Shown: piece after piece, positions 9,206 through 18,034 of the stretch
Layout: every line of letters starts with the position of its first letter
How positions within the stretch are numbered: the first letter of the stretch is position 1
Assembly: GCA_044508835.1 (NCBI GenBank)
Contig: JBIQHD010000001.1
Span: forward strand, 248,001-312,000
Direction of reading: 5' to 3'
DNA length: 64,000 nucleotides
DNA from: JAKFDI01 sp044508835
GTDB taxonomy: Bacteria > Pseudomonadota > Gammaproteobacteria > Burkholderiales > Burkholderiaceae_C
Position numbers and translations under genes: made by a program
The notes under the pieces: generated by a model
Seen by the model: only the letters and a program-made list of their open reading frames with translations
The model's database searches: none
What the model was told of the DNA's origin: nothing

Positions 9206-10303
9206 TCAGCCGCTCCAGTGCTGCAGGACCTCGTGCGCGTCGCTCGCCCGCGACGGCGCCGGCCCCTGGATGGCCGAGGGCGTGCGCGAGAAGCGCGGCG
9301 CCGGCGCGGGGTGGCGCACGCCGTCGACGTCGACGAAGGCATGGCGCGCGAGGTGGTGGGGATGGGCGGCCGCCTCGCCGAGCGAGAGCACCGGCGCGAA
9401 GCAGGCGTCGCCGTGTTCGAGCAGGGCCGTCCAGGCCTCGCGCGTGCGGCCTTCGAAAATGCGCGCGAACTCGGCGTGCAGCGCCGGCCAGCGCGTGCGG
9501 TCGGCCTGCGCGTCGCGCAGCCCGGGAGCCACGCCCAGGCGCTCGCACAGCTCGGCGAAGAAGGCCGGCTCCAGCGCGCCGACGGCGACGTGCCGGCCGT
9601 CGGCGGTGGCGTACACGCCGTAGAAGGGCGCGCCGCCGTCGAGCAGGTGCGTGCCGCGGCGATCGTCGAACTGGCCGCGCAGGCTGCTCGCCGCGAAGTG
9701 CGTCATCAGCGACAGCACGCCGTCGGTGATGGCGGCGTCGACCACCTGCCCGCGGCCCGAGCGCTGGCGCTCGTGCAGCGCCGCCAGGAGGCCGGCAACG
9801 AGGTAGAGGCTGCCGCCGCCGTAGTCGCCCACGAGGTTCAGCGGCGGCACCGGCGGCCCGCCGGCCGGGCCGATGGCGTGCAGCGCGCCGGCGAGCGCGA
9901 TGTAGTCGATGTCGTGGCCGGCGGTGTGGGCCAGCGGCCCGTGCTGGCCCCAGCCCGTCATGCGGCCGTAGACCAGTCGCGGGTTGCGCGCGGCCAGCGC
10001 CTCGGGGCCGAGGCCCAGGCGCTCCATCACGCCGGGGCGGAAGCCCTCGACCAGCACGTCGGCGCGGTCCAGCAGCGCGAGCACGGTCTCGCGCGCCGCG
10101 GCGTCCTTGAGGTCGGCGAGCACCACGCGGCGCCCGCGGCCGGCGAGGTTCGTCGCGTCGCCGAGGCGCTTGCCGGGGCGGTCGACGGTCACCACGTCGG
10201 CGCCCATGTCCGACAGCAGCATGCAGGCGAAGGGCGCCGGGCCGAGCCCGGCGAACTCGACGACCCGCAGGCCGGCCAGGGGCCCGGTGGGGGCGCGGCT
10301 CAT
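9206..10303 (-). CDS. Alpha-methylacyl-CoA racemase-like CoA-transferase family protein
   Basis: A 365-residue CaiB/BaiF-fold protein. It has the GHDIDYIALAGAL and LVGDYGGGSLYLVAGLLAAL motifs; His130 and Asp160 are spaced exactly 30 residues apart, as are His126 and Asp156 of the mycobacterial racemase MCR (remembered numbering). That favours an alpha-methylacyl-CoA racemase over a CoA-transferase. The role would be to epimerise 2-methyl-branched acyl-CoA so that beta-oxidation can proceed. The ATG overlaps the preceding stop (ATGA). About 75 bases separate it from the Bug gene. Confidence 0.85.
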   Translation of the reverse strand: MSRAPTGPLAGLRVVEFAGLGPAPFACMLLSDMGADVVTVDRPGKRLGDATNLAGRGRRVVLADLKDAAARETVLALLDRADVLVEGFRPGVMERLGLGPEALAARNPRLVYGRMTGWGQHGPLAHTAGHDIDYIALAGALHAIGPAGGPPVPPLNLVGDYGGGSLYLVAGLLAALHERQRSGRGQVVDAAITDGVLSLMTHFAASSLRGQFDDRRGTHLLDGGAPFYGVYATADGRHVAVGALEPAFFAELCERLGVAPGLRDAQADRTRWPALHAEFARIFEGRTREAWTALLEHGDACFAPVLSLGEAAAHPHHLARHAFVDVDGVRHPAPAPRFSRTPSAIQGPAPSRASDAHEVLQHWSG

Positions 10304-11982
10304 GCGGCCTCCCGGGCCGCCGTCGCGGCATGCACGCCGCAGCGCCAGCCGAAGACCAGCGCCGGGCCGAGCGTCGTGCCCGGGCCGGGGTAGGTGCCGC
10401 GCATCATTGAGGCCATGTCGTTGCCGCAGGCATGCAGGCCCGGGATCGGCTGCCCGCCGGCATCGAGCACCGCGCCCTGCGCGTCGGTGGCGAGGCCGCT
10501 GCTCGACGCCGCGTCGGCGGCCCACACCGGCAGCGCGCAGAACGGCGGCGTGGCGATCGGGCCGAGGCAGGGGTTCGGCCGGTGCGCCGGGTCGCCGTTG
10601 AAGCGGCCGAGCGGCGACTCGCCCTTGTGGAATTCCGCGTCGCGGCCCGATCGCGCGGCCTCGTTGTGGCGCGCCACGGTGGCCTGCAGCGCCTCGCCGT
10701 CCACGCCCAGCCGGCGCGCCAGCGCGTCGAGCGTCGGCGCGGCCACCAGGTAGCCGCCCGCCGCGTGCCGCGTGCCGGCCACGCGGCCCGGCGGGATCGC
10801 GCCCAGGCCGTAGCGGCGCACGAACGCGGCGTCGCACACCAGGAAGGCGGGCCGCTGCAGGCCGCCGGCGGCCCGCATGCCTTCGACGAAGTGGTGGTAG
10901 GACGCGCCCTCGTCGACGAAGCGCCGGCCCTGGCCGTCGACGGCGACGAGGCCGGGCTTGGCGCGGTCCAGGTACAGGTGCGGGAACAGGCCCGCCGCGC
11001 CGCCGGGCCGCGGCACCACCGAGACGGGCTGCCAGAAGAAGTCGCCGGGATGCCGCTCGAGCTGCGCGCCGGCCGCCTGCGCCGCGGCGATGCCCTCGCC
11101 GCGCACCGAGGCGCAGGCGAGGCTGTAGCGGTGCACGCCGGCCGGCGCCAGGTCGGCGCGCAGGGCCACGTCGTGGCCGATGCCGCCGGTGGCCAGCACG
11201 ACCCCGTGGGTCGCGTGCAGCGTCTCGTGCCGGCCGCCGACGTCGAACGCGGCGCCGGTGACGCGGCCCTGCGGCCTCAGCAGCTGCACCAGGCGGTGGC
11301 CGAAGCGGATCTCCACGCCGGCGTCGCGCAGGCTGGCCAGCAGCCGGGCGACGAGCGCATTGCCCAGCACCAGCCGCGTGCCGCGCGGGTGGCGCAGGCG
11401 GTCCCGCGCGTAGCGCAGCAGCAGCCGCGCGCTGCGCGCGAAGCCGGCGCGCGTGCGCCAGCGGTCGAACAGCGCCTGCACGTCGGCCTTGCCGGCCATC
11501 ATGCCGCCCAGCACCATCAGCTCGCGCATCGGCGGGCGGACGCGGCGGAAGTCCTCGGCGCCGAGCGTGCGGCCGTCGAACTCCACCGGGCTCAGCGCGC
11601 GTCCCGCGAGGGCCGCGCCCGGCTGCTGCAGGTAGTCGGGATGCAGGCCGGCGCTGGTGAAGCGCAGGCGGGTGCGGGCCTCGATCTCGGCGATGGTGCC
11701 TGCCGCATGGGCGAGGTAGGCGCGGCGCAGGCCGCGCGGGTCGTCGGCGCCGATCAGGGCGTCGAGATAGCGGGCCGCCTCGGCCGCGCAGTCGCCGTGG
11801 CCCGCGGCCTCGCCCTGGCGGTTGCCCGGCACCCACAGCGTGCCGGCCGAGGTGGCCGTCGTGCCGCCGACCTGCCCGGTCGCCTCGCACAGCACGACCC
11901 GCAGGCCGTGCAGCGCGGCGGCCAGCGCGGCGGTCATGCCGCCGGCGCCGGCGCCCACCACGACGAGGTCCGCGTCGTCCAT
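10300..11982 (-). CDS. FAD-dependent dehydrogenase, 3-ketosteroid delta1-dehydrogenase / fumarate reductase flavoprotein family
   Basis: A 560-residue flavoprotein. The dinucleotide motif GAGAGG begins at residue 10 and is followed by the GGTTATSAGTLWVPGN segment typical of KstD-like and flavocytochrome c enzymes. The C-terminal GLHACGNDMASMMRGTYPGPGTTLG block is the family's second FAD-binding motif. Members remove two hydrogens next to a ketone or acyl-CoA carbonyl, or reduce such double bonds. Assignment to steroids is not warranted by this gene alone. It lies between the DUF35 gene (4 bases upstream) and the racemase (4-base overlap). Confidence 0.85.
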   Translation of the reverse strand: MDDADLVVVGAGAGGMTAALAAALHGLRVVLCEATGQVGGTTATSAGTLWVPGNRQGEAAGHGDCAAEAARYLDALIGADDPRGLRRAYLAHAAGTIAEIEARTRLRFTSAGLHPDYLQQPGAALAGRALSPVEFDGRTLGAEDFRRVRPPMRELMVLGGMMAGKADVQALFDRWRTRAGFARSARLLLRYARDRLRHPRGTRLVLGNALVARLLASLRDAGVEIRFGHRLVQLLRPQGRVTGAAFDVGGRHETLHATHGVVLATGGIGHDVALRADLAPAGVHRYSLACASVRGEGIAAAQAAGAQLERHPGDFFWQPVSVVPRPGGAAGLFPHLYLDRAKPGLVAVDGQGRRFVDEGASYHHFVEGMRAAGGLQRPAFLVCDAAFVRRYGLGAIPPGRVAGTRHAAGGYLVAAPTLDALARRLGVDGEALQATVARHNEAARSGRDAEFHKGESPLGRFNGDPAHRPNPCLGPIATPPFCALPVWAADAASSSGLATDAQGAVLDAGGQPIPGLHACGNDMASMMRGTYPGPGTTLGPALVFGWRCGVHAATAAREAA

Positions 11983-11986
11983 GCCG

Positions 11987-12427
11987 TCAGGCCGTCCGCC
12001 ACTGCAGCAGCGAGAAGGGCGGGCTCGCGTCCGCATGGTGCTCGAACGCGCCGGTCACGGCGGCGCCGATCGCCACCGCCTGCATCGGGTCGCCGAGCAG
12101 GTTGCCGACCATGCGCACGTTGCCGGCCTCGGGCAGCTCGACCAGCACGACGAGGTAGGGCCCGTGGCCCTTGAGCGCCGGGTGCGACGGATGCCACACG
12201 CGCTCCCAGCTGTGGATCAGGCCGCGCGGCGCCACCTCCACCCAGCCGGGGTCGAAGCGGTGGCAGCGGTGGCACAGCCATTCGGGGCCGAACTGCCAGG
12301 TGCCGCAGCCGGCGCAGCGCTGCACCAGCAGCCGGCCTTCGCGCAGCCCGGCCCAGTAGGGCGCGGACAGGCCGTCGGGTTCGGCCACCGGCGCGGGCAG
12401 GCCGGCGGGCAGGTAGGCGGCGGGCAT
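11987..12427 (-). CDS. DUF35 zinc-ribbon / OB-fold protein, partner of the adjacent thiolase-like protein
   Basis: A 146-residue protein with an N-terminal helix, a rubredoxin-like zinc ribbon (Cys38, Cys41, Cys52, Cys55) and a C-terminal OB-fold (RGLIHSWERV, GPYLVVLVEL). DUF35 proteins are usually encoded beside thiolase-like proteins and form complexes with them; in steroid side-chain degradation the pair Ltp2/ChsH2 is an aldolase, and other pairs are thiolases. A GTG at 12436 that overlaps the thiolase-like stop could add three residues, but the ATG gives the normal length. Confidence 0.88.
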   Translation of the reverse strand: MPAAYLPAGLPAPVAEPDGLSAPYWAGLREGRLLVQRCAGCGTWQFGPEWLCHRCHRFDPGWVEVAPRGLIHSWERVWHPSHPALKGHGPYLVVLVELPEAGNVRMVGNLLGDPMQAVAIGAAVTGAFEHHADASPPFSLLQWRTA

Positions 12428-12432
12428 CGTCG

Positions 12433-13611
12433 TCACAGCACGGCCTCCGATCCGAGCAGCAGGTTGCTGGCCGGCGTGACCATCGGCCCGCCGATGACCA
12501 GCGCCACGTCCTGGCGCGCCGCCTGGCTGGTGGACGTGCCGCGCACCTGGCGCACCGCCTCCAGCACCAGCTCGAAGCCGTGCACGTAGCACTCGGCGAG
12601 GTTGCCGCCACTGGTGTTCAGCGGCAGCCGGCCGCCGTCGGCGCGCAGGTTGGACAGCGTGAGGAAGTCGTTGGCCTGCCCCGGCTCGAAGAAGCCGTGC
12701 TCGGCCAGCGCCATCGCCACGCCGCCGGTGAAGTTCTCGTAGCTCTGCACCGAGCCCACGTCCGCCGGGCCGACGCCGGCCATGCGGAAGAGGTCGGGCG
12801 CCAGCGTCTCGAAGCTGGCGCTGCCGTAGCGCGGCGAGTTGTGCGGGATGGCGCCGGTGCGAAAGCCCGAGCCCGTGGCCGCGCCCAGCACGTAGGCCGG
12901 CGCGCCGCGGAAGTCGGCGGCGCGCTCTGCGGCCACCATCACCACCGCGGCAGCGCCATCGTTCTCCATGCAGCAGTCGTACAGGTGCAGCGGCTCGGCG
13001 ATCCAGCGCGAGGCGTCGTAGGCCGCCTCGGTGAGCGGCTTGCCGTGCATCAGCGCGCGCGGGTTGGCCTGCGCGTGGTGGTACGAGGCCAGCGCGATCG
13101 CGCGCAGCGCCTCCTGCCGCACGCCGTGCTCGTGCATGAAGCGCCGCACCCGCATGGCGAAGCGCTGCGGCGGCGCCAGCACGCCGTAGGGCATGAGGTA
13201 GGCGCGCTCGCCCGAGATGGTGTCCACCGTGGCCGCCTGGCCGAAGCGGCCGTACTGGCCCTGCGCGAGGGAGCGGAAGGCGACCACGCAATCGGCCATG
13301 CCGCTCGCGATGGCGGCCGCGCCGTTGGCCACCGCCGCGCAGCAGCCGCCCCCGCCGCCGCCCCACTGCATGACGCTGGTGCGCAGCCGGTCGATGCCCA
13401 GCGCCGCGGCCAGGCGCGAGGCCTCGCTGCGCTCCTCGCTGAAGCCGGAGAAGCCGTCGATGCGGCGCGGGTCGAGGCCGGCGTCGGCGCAGGCGGCGAG
13501 GATGGCCTTCAGCGCGAGCTTGAACTCGCCGTCCGGCGACTGGCCGTGCCTGTAGTACGGCGTCTCGCCGATGCCGACGATGGCCACGCGGCCGCGCAGC
13601 GTGCGCGTCAT
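12433..13611 (-). CDS. Thiolase-like protein (lipid-transfer / acetyl-CoA acetyltransferase family)
   Basis: A 392-residue thiolase-fold protein of the SCP-x/Ltp group: AIVGIGETPY at the start, a glycine-rich loop ending in two cysteines at the usual nucleophile position (GGGGGGCCAAV), and a C-terminal SGGNLAECYVHGFELV block. With the DUF35 partner it should cleave either a beta-ketoacyl-CoA (thiolase) or a beta-hydroxyacyl-CoA (retro-aldol, as in Ltp2/ChsH2). The cysteines leave the thiolase option open. The gene overlaps its upstream neighbour by ATGA. Confidence 0.85.
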   Translation of the reverse strand: MTRTLRGRVAIVGIGETPYYRHGQSPDGEFKLALKAILAACADAGLDPRRIDGFSGFSEERSEASRLAAALGIDRLRTSVMQWGGGGGGCCAAVANGAAAIASGMADCVVAFRSLAQGQYGRFGQAATVDTISGERAYLMPYGVLAPPQRFAMRVRRFMHEHGVRQEALRAIALASYHHAQANPRALMHGKPLTEAAYDASRWIAEPLHLYDCCMENDGAAAVVMVAAERAADFRGAPAYVLGAATGSGFRTGAIPHNSPRYGSASFETLAPDLFRMAGVGPADVGSVQSYENFTGGVAMALAEHGFFEPGQANDFLTLSNLRADGGRLPLNTSGGNLAECYVHGFELVLEAVRQVRGTSTSQAARQDVALVIGGPMVTPASNLLLGSEAVL

Positions 13612-14873
13612 GGGGCGGCCTTCCCGAAGGCGCCGCGCCCGGCGAGCCGGTCCAGCTGGGCCTCGCCGTAGCCCAGCACCTCGCGCAGCACCTCGGCGGT
13701 GTGCTGGCCGATGGCCGGCGCCGGCTGCGGATCGGCCAGCGGCGTGCCGGCGTAGCGGATGGGCAGCCGCACGTTCGGCGCCCAGCCGAGCGTCGGGTGC
13801 GGGATGCGCGTGACGAGCTCGTGGTCGCGCGCCTCGGGCGAGCGGATCGCCTCGCCCACGCTGCGCACCAGCCCGCAGGGCACGCCGGCGGCGCGCATGC
13901 GCGACTGCCAGTGCGCCCACGGCTGCTGCGCGAAGGCCTCGTTCAGCGTGGCGAACAGCTCGTCCCGCCGGGCCGAGCGCAGCGGGCCGGTCGCGTACTC
14001 GGGGCGGGCGGCGAGGTCGGGCCGCTCCAGCACCTGCGTCATCAGGCGCTGGAAGATGTTGTCGTTGCCGCTGTTGATGTAGAAGGTGCGGTCCTTCGCG
14101 TGGAAGGCGCCGGACGGGCAAGTGTCGGGACTGGTGTTGCCGTGCCGCTGCGCGTCCTGGCCGGTGAACAGCGACTGCAGCGTGGCGTAGCCCGTCATCA
14201 GCACCGCGTTGTCGAACAGCGAGACCTCGAGCTGCTGGCCGGCGCCGGTGCGCTCGCGCGCCAGCAGGGCGCCGAGGATGGCGTTGCCGGCCATCATGGC
14301 GGTGCTGATGTCCATCACCGGCGAGAGCGCGCGCACGCCGTCGCGGTCGGCGTAGCCGTTCATCGAGATGAAGCCGCTCTCCGCCTGGGCGATGGGATCG
14401 AACCCCATCCGGTCGGCGAAGGCGCCGGTGCGGCTGTAGGCCGCGACCGAGCAGTAGACGAGCCGCGGGTTGAGGGCGCGGCAGGTGTCGTAGGACAGCC
14501 CGAGCCGGTCCATCACGCCGGCGGAGAAGTTCTCCACCACCACGTCGGCCCGGGCGATCAGCTCGCGCGCCACGGCCAGGCCGTCGGGCGACTTCAGGTC
14601 CAGCGCGACGCTCTTCTTGTTGCGGTTGGACCAGAGGAAGGGCGCGCCCTGGTCCAGCCGCGGATGCATCGGCGGGTAGCGCCGCAGGTCGTCGCCGCGG
14701 CCGGGCGCCTCGATCTTGAGCACTTCGGCGCCCATGTCGGCCAGGATCATCGTGGCGAAGGGGCCGGCGATGAAGTGCGAGAAGTCGACGACGCGCAGGC
14801 CGGCGAGCGCGGTGGGCGCGCCGTGCGGGCGCGGGCGGTGCGCGGGAAAGTCCCGCTCGAGGGTGTCATGCAT
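13608..14873 (-). CDS. Class III CoA-transferase (CaiB/BaiF family)
   Basis: A 421-residue family III protein: LRVVDFSHFIAGPFATMIL, ADMGAEVLKIEAPGRGDD, NRNKKSVALDLKSP, and the VMDISTAMMAGNAILGALL block carrying the presumed catalytic Asp. Unlike the 9206-10303 protein it lacks the racemase GHDI(N/D)Y motif, so true CoA transfer is more likely. It would activate the acid substrate using an acyl-CoA donor. The ATG at 14873 is preceded by a GGAAGG-type site. It follows the GntR gene by about 50 bases in the same direction. Confidence 0.9.
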   Translation of the reverse strand: MHDTLERDFPAHRPRPHGAPTALAGLRVVDFSHFIAGPFATMILADMGAEVLKIEAPGRGDDLRRYPPMHPRLDQGAPFLWSNRNKKSVALDLKSPDGLAVARELIARADVVVENFSAGVMDRLGLSYDTCRALNPRLVYCSVAAYSRTGAFADRMGFDPIAQAESGFISMNGYADRDGVRALSPVMDISTAMMAGNAILGALLARERTGAGQQLEVSLFDNAVLMTGYATLQSLFTGQDAQRHGNTSPDTCPSGAFHAKDRTFYINSGNDNIFQRLMTQVLERPDLAARPEYATGPLRSARRDELFATLNEAFAQQPWAHWQSRMRAAGVPCGLVRSVGEAIRSPEARDHELVTRIPHPTLGWAPNVRLPIRYAGTPLADPQPAPAIGQHTAEVLREVLGYGEAQLDRLAGRGAFGKAAP

Positions 14874-14924
14874 CGTGGGCCTTCCCACCCGCCGAGGGGT
14901 GCGGACGGTGGGCGGCCGACGTGC

Positions 14925-15647
14925 CTAGCTTTCGAGCATGTCCGACCAGTAGTTGCTGGCGCGTTCCATGTGCCGCAGCACCAGGCGTTGCGCCTTGGCG
15001 GAATCGCGCGAGCGGATGTGGGCGAGCAGCTGCCGGTGCTCCCGCGCCGAGAGCTGCGCCCGCGTGTGATCCGAGAAGAACACTTCGCGCCGGCGCGCGG
15101 TGAAGCGGTAGAACGCGTTGAGCGTGCGCACCAGCGTCGAGTTGTGGCCCGCGTCGACCACGGCGATGTGGAAGTCCGTGTCGAGCTGCGCGATGTTGCC
15201 CTGCGCCTGCAGCAGCGCATCCGTGCGGTCGAGGATGGACGCGATGCGCGCCAGGTCCGCCTCGTCGCGCCGCCTGCAGGCCAGGTCCACGGCCAGCAGC
15301 TCCAGGTGCGCGCGCACCTCCGTCGTCTCGGCCACCTCGGTGGGCGTGGGCGTCGCGCCCATGTCGGTGAGCAGCACCAGCGTCTCGAAGCTGGCGTCGC
15401 GCGCCAGGTGCCGCAGGTAGATGCCCGAGTTGGGCCGCGACTCGACCACGCGCAGGGTCACCAGCGTGGCCAGCGCCTCGCGCACCGCGTTGCGGCCGAC
15501 GTTCAGCCGCTCGGCGAGATCCCGCTCGGAGGGCAGGCGGTCGCCCGGCTGCAGGCGCCGGTCCTGCAGGTAGGCGAGGATGCCCGCCACGACGCTGCTG
15601 CTCGCGCCCTGTCGTGCGGGGGTGGAAGTCGGCTGCTCGAGGGCCAT
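14925..15647 (-). CDS. GntR-family transcriptional regulator, FCD (FadR-like) subfamily
   Basis: A 240-residue regulator. The N-terminal winged helix has PGDRLPSERDLAERLNVGRNAVREAL; the C-terminal all-helical FCD domain includes the metal-binding DTDFHIAVV stretch and further histidines. FCD regulators bind small carboxylates or acyl-CoA and usually repress the pathway they sit in. It lies inside the leftward cluster, 15 bases after the reductase gene. FadR-type proteins recognise TGGT-N2/3-ACCA palindromes, and such palindromes occur at 18035-18058 in front of the first gene of this cluster. Confidence 0.92.
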   Translation of the reverse strand: MALEQPTSTPARQGASSSVVAGILAYLQDRRLQPGDRLPSERDLAERLNVGRNAVREALATLVTLRVVESRPNSGIYLRHLARDASFETLVLLTDMGATPTPTEVAETTEVRAHLELLAVDLACRRRDEADLARIASILDRTDALLQAQGNIAQLDTDFHIAVVDAGHNSTLVRTLNAFYRFTARRREVFFSDHTRAQLSAREHRQLLAHIRSRDSAKAQRLVLRHMERASNYWSDMLES

Positions 15648-15662
15648 GGTGGTGCGTGCGGA

Positions 15663-16610
15663 TCATAGATCGAGCACCAGGGTGGGCGTGTGCGAGCCGG
15701 AGCAGCAGATCATCACGGCGGTGTTGGCCTGCCGCGCCGCGTCGTCGAGGAAGTCGTCGCGGTGGTCGGGCACGCCGCTGACGACGCCGGTGCGGCAGGT
15801 GCCGCAGATGCCGCTGGAGCAGGCGTAGGCCACCGACACGTCGTGGTCGAGCAGCGTGTCGAGGATGGACTTGCCCGGCTCGACGGCGAAGCGCCGGCCG
15901 CTGCGCTGCAGCACCACCTCGAAGCCGCCGGCCGTCGACGGCGCGCTGGCGGCGGCGAAGCGCTCGTGGTGCATCGTCCGCGGCGGCCGCGCCGCGCCGG
16001 CGGCGACGAAGGCGTCGATCATGCGGGCCGGGCCGCAGCAGTACAGGTGCGTCGACGCATCGGCGGCGGCGACGATGGCGGCGATGTCCGCGCGCGCGCC
16101 GTCCGGCGAGCCGTTGTTGCAATGGACCACCCGGCCGCGCCCGCCGTCGAGGGCGCGCAGAGCGTCGGCGAAGGCGGTGCGCCCGGGCGTGCGGCTGGCG
16201 TAGTGCAGCCGCCACGAGCGGCCCAGCGCGTCGAGCCGCGCGATCATCGACAGGATGGGCGTGATGCCGATGCCCCCGGCGATGAACACCGAATGCTCGG
16301 CCGTCTCGTCGAGCGCGAAGTCGTTGACCGGCGCGTTTGCGCGCAGCACCTGGCCGACGCGCAGCTGCTCGTGCATCCAGGCCGAGCCGCCGCGGCCGGC
16401 GGCCTCGCGCTGCACCGCGATGCGGTAGCAGCCGGCGTCCTGCGGCGCGTTCACCAGCGAGTAGCTGCGCACCATGCCCTGCGGCAGGTGCAGGTCGACG
16501 TGCGCGCCGGCGGTGAAGGCGGGCAGCGCCGCGCCGTTCGCCGACACGAACTCGTAGGAGCAGACGTCTTCCGCCTCGAGGCGGATCTGCCGCAGCCGCA
16601 GCTCGATCAT
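15663..16610 (-). CDS. Phthalate-dioxygenase-reductase-type FMN/2Fe-2S oxidoreductase
   Basis: A 315-residue electron-transfer protein in the order flavin domain (RSYSLVNAP), NAD domain (GGIGITPILSM, CCGP) and C-terminal plant-type ferredoxin. The cluster ligands are Cys264, Cys269 and Cys272 (CSSGICGTC) and Cys302 or Cys303. This matches phthalate dioxygenase reductase and VanB: it passes electrons from NADH to a Rieske oxygenase. With one reductase and two oxygenases (6807-8123, 16708-18021) in the cluster, sharing is likely. The start codon is preceded by the 81-bp repeat, which supplies a GAGGGG sequence 8 bases upstream. Confidence 0.93.
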   Translation of the reverse strand: MIELRLRQIRLEAEDVCSYEFVSANGAALPAFTAGAHVDLHLPQGMVRSYSLVNAPQDAGCYRIAVQREAAGRGGSAWMHEQLRVGQVLRANAPVNDFALDETAEHSVFIAGGIGITPILSMIARLDALGRSWRLHYASRTPGRTAFADALRALDGGRGRVVHCNNGSPDGARADIAAIVAAADASTHLYCCGPARMIDAFVAAGAARPPRTMHHERFAAASAPSTAGGFEVVLQRSGRRFAVEPGKSILDTLLDHDVSVAYACSSGICGTCRTGVVSGVPDHRDDFLDDAARQANTAVMICCSGSHTPTLVLDL

Positions 16611-16614
16611 GTCC

Positions 16615-16695
16615 GCCCCTCGTCCGATGGATACATCGGCCGGTCCCCCGAGGGGACGCGGGCCGGCTTGGGAGCGGCCCGGCGCTCGGCCCGCC
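16615..16695. repeat. 81-bp intra-operon repeat, copy 1
   Basis: This sequence is nearly identical to 47727-47807 (two mismatches in 81 bases by eye). It contains three short hairpins: CCGATG/CATCGG with a 4-base loop, GTCCCC/GGGGAC around CGA, and a GGGCCG/CGGCCC stem. On the minus strand it ends in CGAGGGGC exactly 4 bases before the ATG of the reductase gene. Its other end is 12 bases from the stop of the upstream Rieske gene. Only these two copies are visible in the window. Confidence 0.85.
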
Positions 16696-16707
16696 AGCTG
16701 AGGCGTC

Positions 16708-18021
16708 TCATGGCACGTAGCCGAAGCCCTTGCCCGGCTCGGCCCGCATCGGCTCGGCGCCGAGCGCGGCCCAGTCGCCGCCGGCCGGGATGGTGATCGA
16801 CACCGCGCGCCAGCGGAAGCCCTCGGGCTTCGTCGCCGACACCGGCGGCAGCCCCTGCGACTGCAGCTTGCGGGCCGCGTCGAGCAGCATGCGGCGCACG
16901 CGCACGATGCCGGTGTCGGTGGTGCCGAGGTGCTCCCGGCTGCGGTCGTAGATCGGCGCCACGCCCGACTGGCAGGCCGCGTCCTGCGGCCAGAGGCCCG
17001 GCACGCCCGAGTTGTGCTCCGACTTCAGCGCGTAGTCGAACTGGAAGGCGTTGCCGCGGTTGTAGCGGCTCCAGTACTTCGGGAAGGGCGTGGTGGCCGG
17101 GCGCGGCTCGAAGGCCGCCAGCGAGTGGTGGCCGGTCTCGCGGCCCTTGTAGCCCTCGGCGAAGAGCTGGCGCGTCTTCTCGTAGAAGGGCTCGCTCGGG
17201 TGGTACGAGAACATGAGGCACAGCGTGTGCTCGTCGTCGATCGGCACCCACGCATGGCCGCTCAGCTCGGGGTACTGCGTCTGCGGCGGCACCAGCGTCC
17301 AGAAGGGCATCAGGAACTGGTTGACGCGCACGTAGTTGCGGCCGTCGCCCGTCTTGCGCCGCGCGGCGATGCTGATGCCGGCATCGTGCGGCTGGATCTC
17401 GAAGCTGGGCGCCAGGTCCTCGGCCTGGCGCCACTGGTTGATCGTCCCGCCCTTGGGGCGGCCGTGCAGGATGGCCGCGTGCGCCGAGTCGACCTCGCCT
17501 TCCAGCGCCTGCAGCCAGTTGCATTCCTGCACGCGGATGGAGATGGCGCACTGCGACTCGGGCACCTGGTTCCATTCCACGTCGGGCAGCGCGGGCGCCG
17601 CGTCGGCATCGGCGCCGAGCCAGGCCCACAGCACGCCGTTGCGCTCGCGCACGGGGTACGACTTGATCGTCATGCGCTGGCACATCGGGCTGTTCGCCGG
17701 CTCGGCCGGCATGTCCTGGCAGCGGCCGTCGACCCCGAACTTCCAGCCGTGGTAGATGCAGCGGATGCCGTTGTCCTCGTTGGTCGCGAAGGCCATCGGC
17801 GCGCCGCGGTGCGGGCAGGCGTGGTCGACCAGCCCGACGCGGCCGTCGCTGCCGCGGAAGGCCACCAGGTCCTCGCCGAGCAGGCGCACGCGGTGCGGCG
17901 CGCCGTCGGCCACCACGTCCGACGCCTTGAGGAAGGGCAGCCAGTACAGGCGCATCAGCTCGCCCATCGCCGTGCCGGGTCCGACCCGCACCAGGGTCTC
18001 GTTGTCTTCGCGGGAGAGCAT
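16708..18021 (-). CDS. Rieske non-heme iron oxygenase, phthalate-dioxygenase type (second copy)
   Basis: A 437-residue oxygenase that heads the leftward cluster. The Rieske ligands are Cys69, His71, Cys88 and His91; the iron site is EGEVDSAHAAILH, with Asp178, His181 and His186. It is a clear paralogue of 6807-8123 but diverges in the substrate-binding C-terminal half. The family hydroxylates aromatic or other ring acids with O2 and NADH via the adjacent reductase. The ATG at 18021 is preceded by AAGGAA 7 bases upstream on its strand. TGGT/ACCA palindromes lie 14-42 bases upstream of it, where a regulator could block transcription. Confidence 0.93.
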   Translation of the reverse strand: MLSREDNETLVRVGPGTAMGELMRLYWLPFLKASDVVADGAPHRVRLLGEDLVAFRGSDGRVGLVDHACPHRGAPMAFATNEDNGIRCIYHGWKFGVDGRCQDMPAEPANSPMCQRMTIKSYPVRERNGVLWAWLGADADAAPALPDVEWNQVPESQCAISIRVQECNWLQALEGEVDSAHAAILHGRPKGGTINQWRQAEDLAPSFEIQPHDAGISIAARRKTGDGRNYVRVNQFLMPFWTLVPPQTQYPELSGHAWVPIDDEHTLCLMFSYHPSEPFYEKTRQLFAEGYKGRETGHHSLAAFEPRPATTPFPKYWSRYNRGNAFQFDYALKSEHNSGVPGLWPQDAACQSGVAPIYDRSREHLGTTDTGIVRVRRMLLDAARKLQSQGLPPVSATKPEGFRWRAVSITIPAGGDWAALGAEPMRAEPGKGFGYVP

Positions 18022-18034
18022 TGGCGTTCCTTTG

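Noticed and set aside
14925..15647. The GntR gene as regulator of the mobA unit
   Set aside because: mobA has its own divergent LysR gene, and the TGGT/ACCA palindromes lie before the Rieske cluster, not before mobA.
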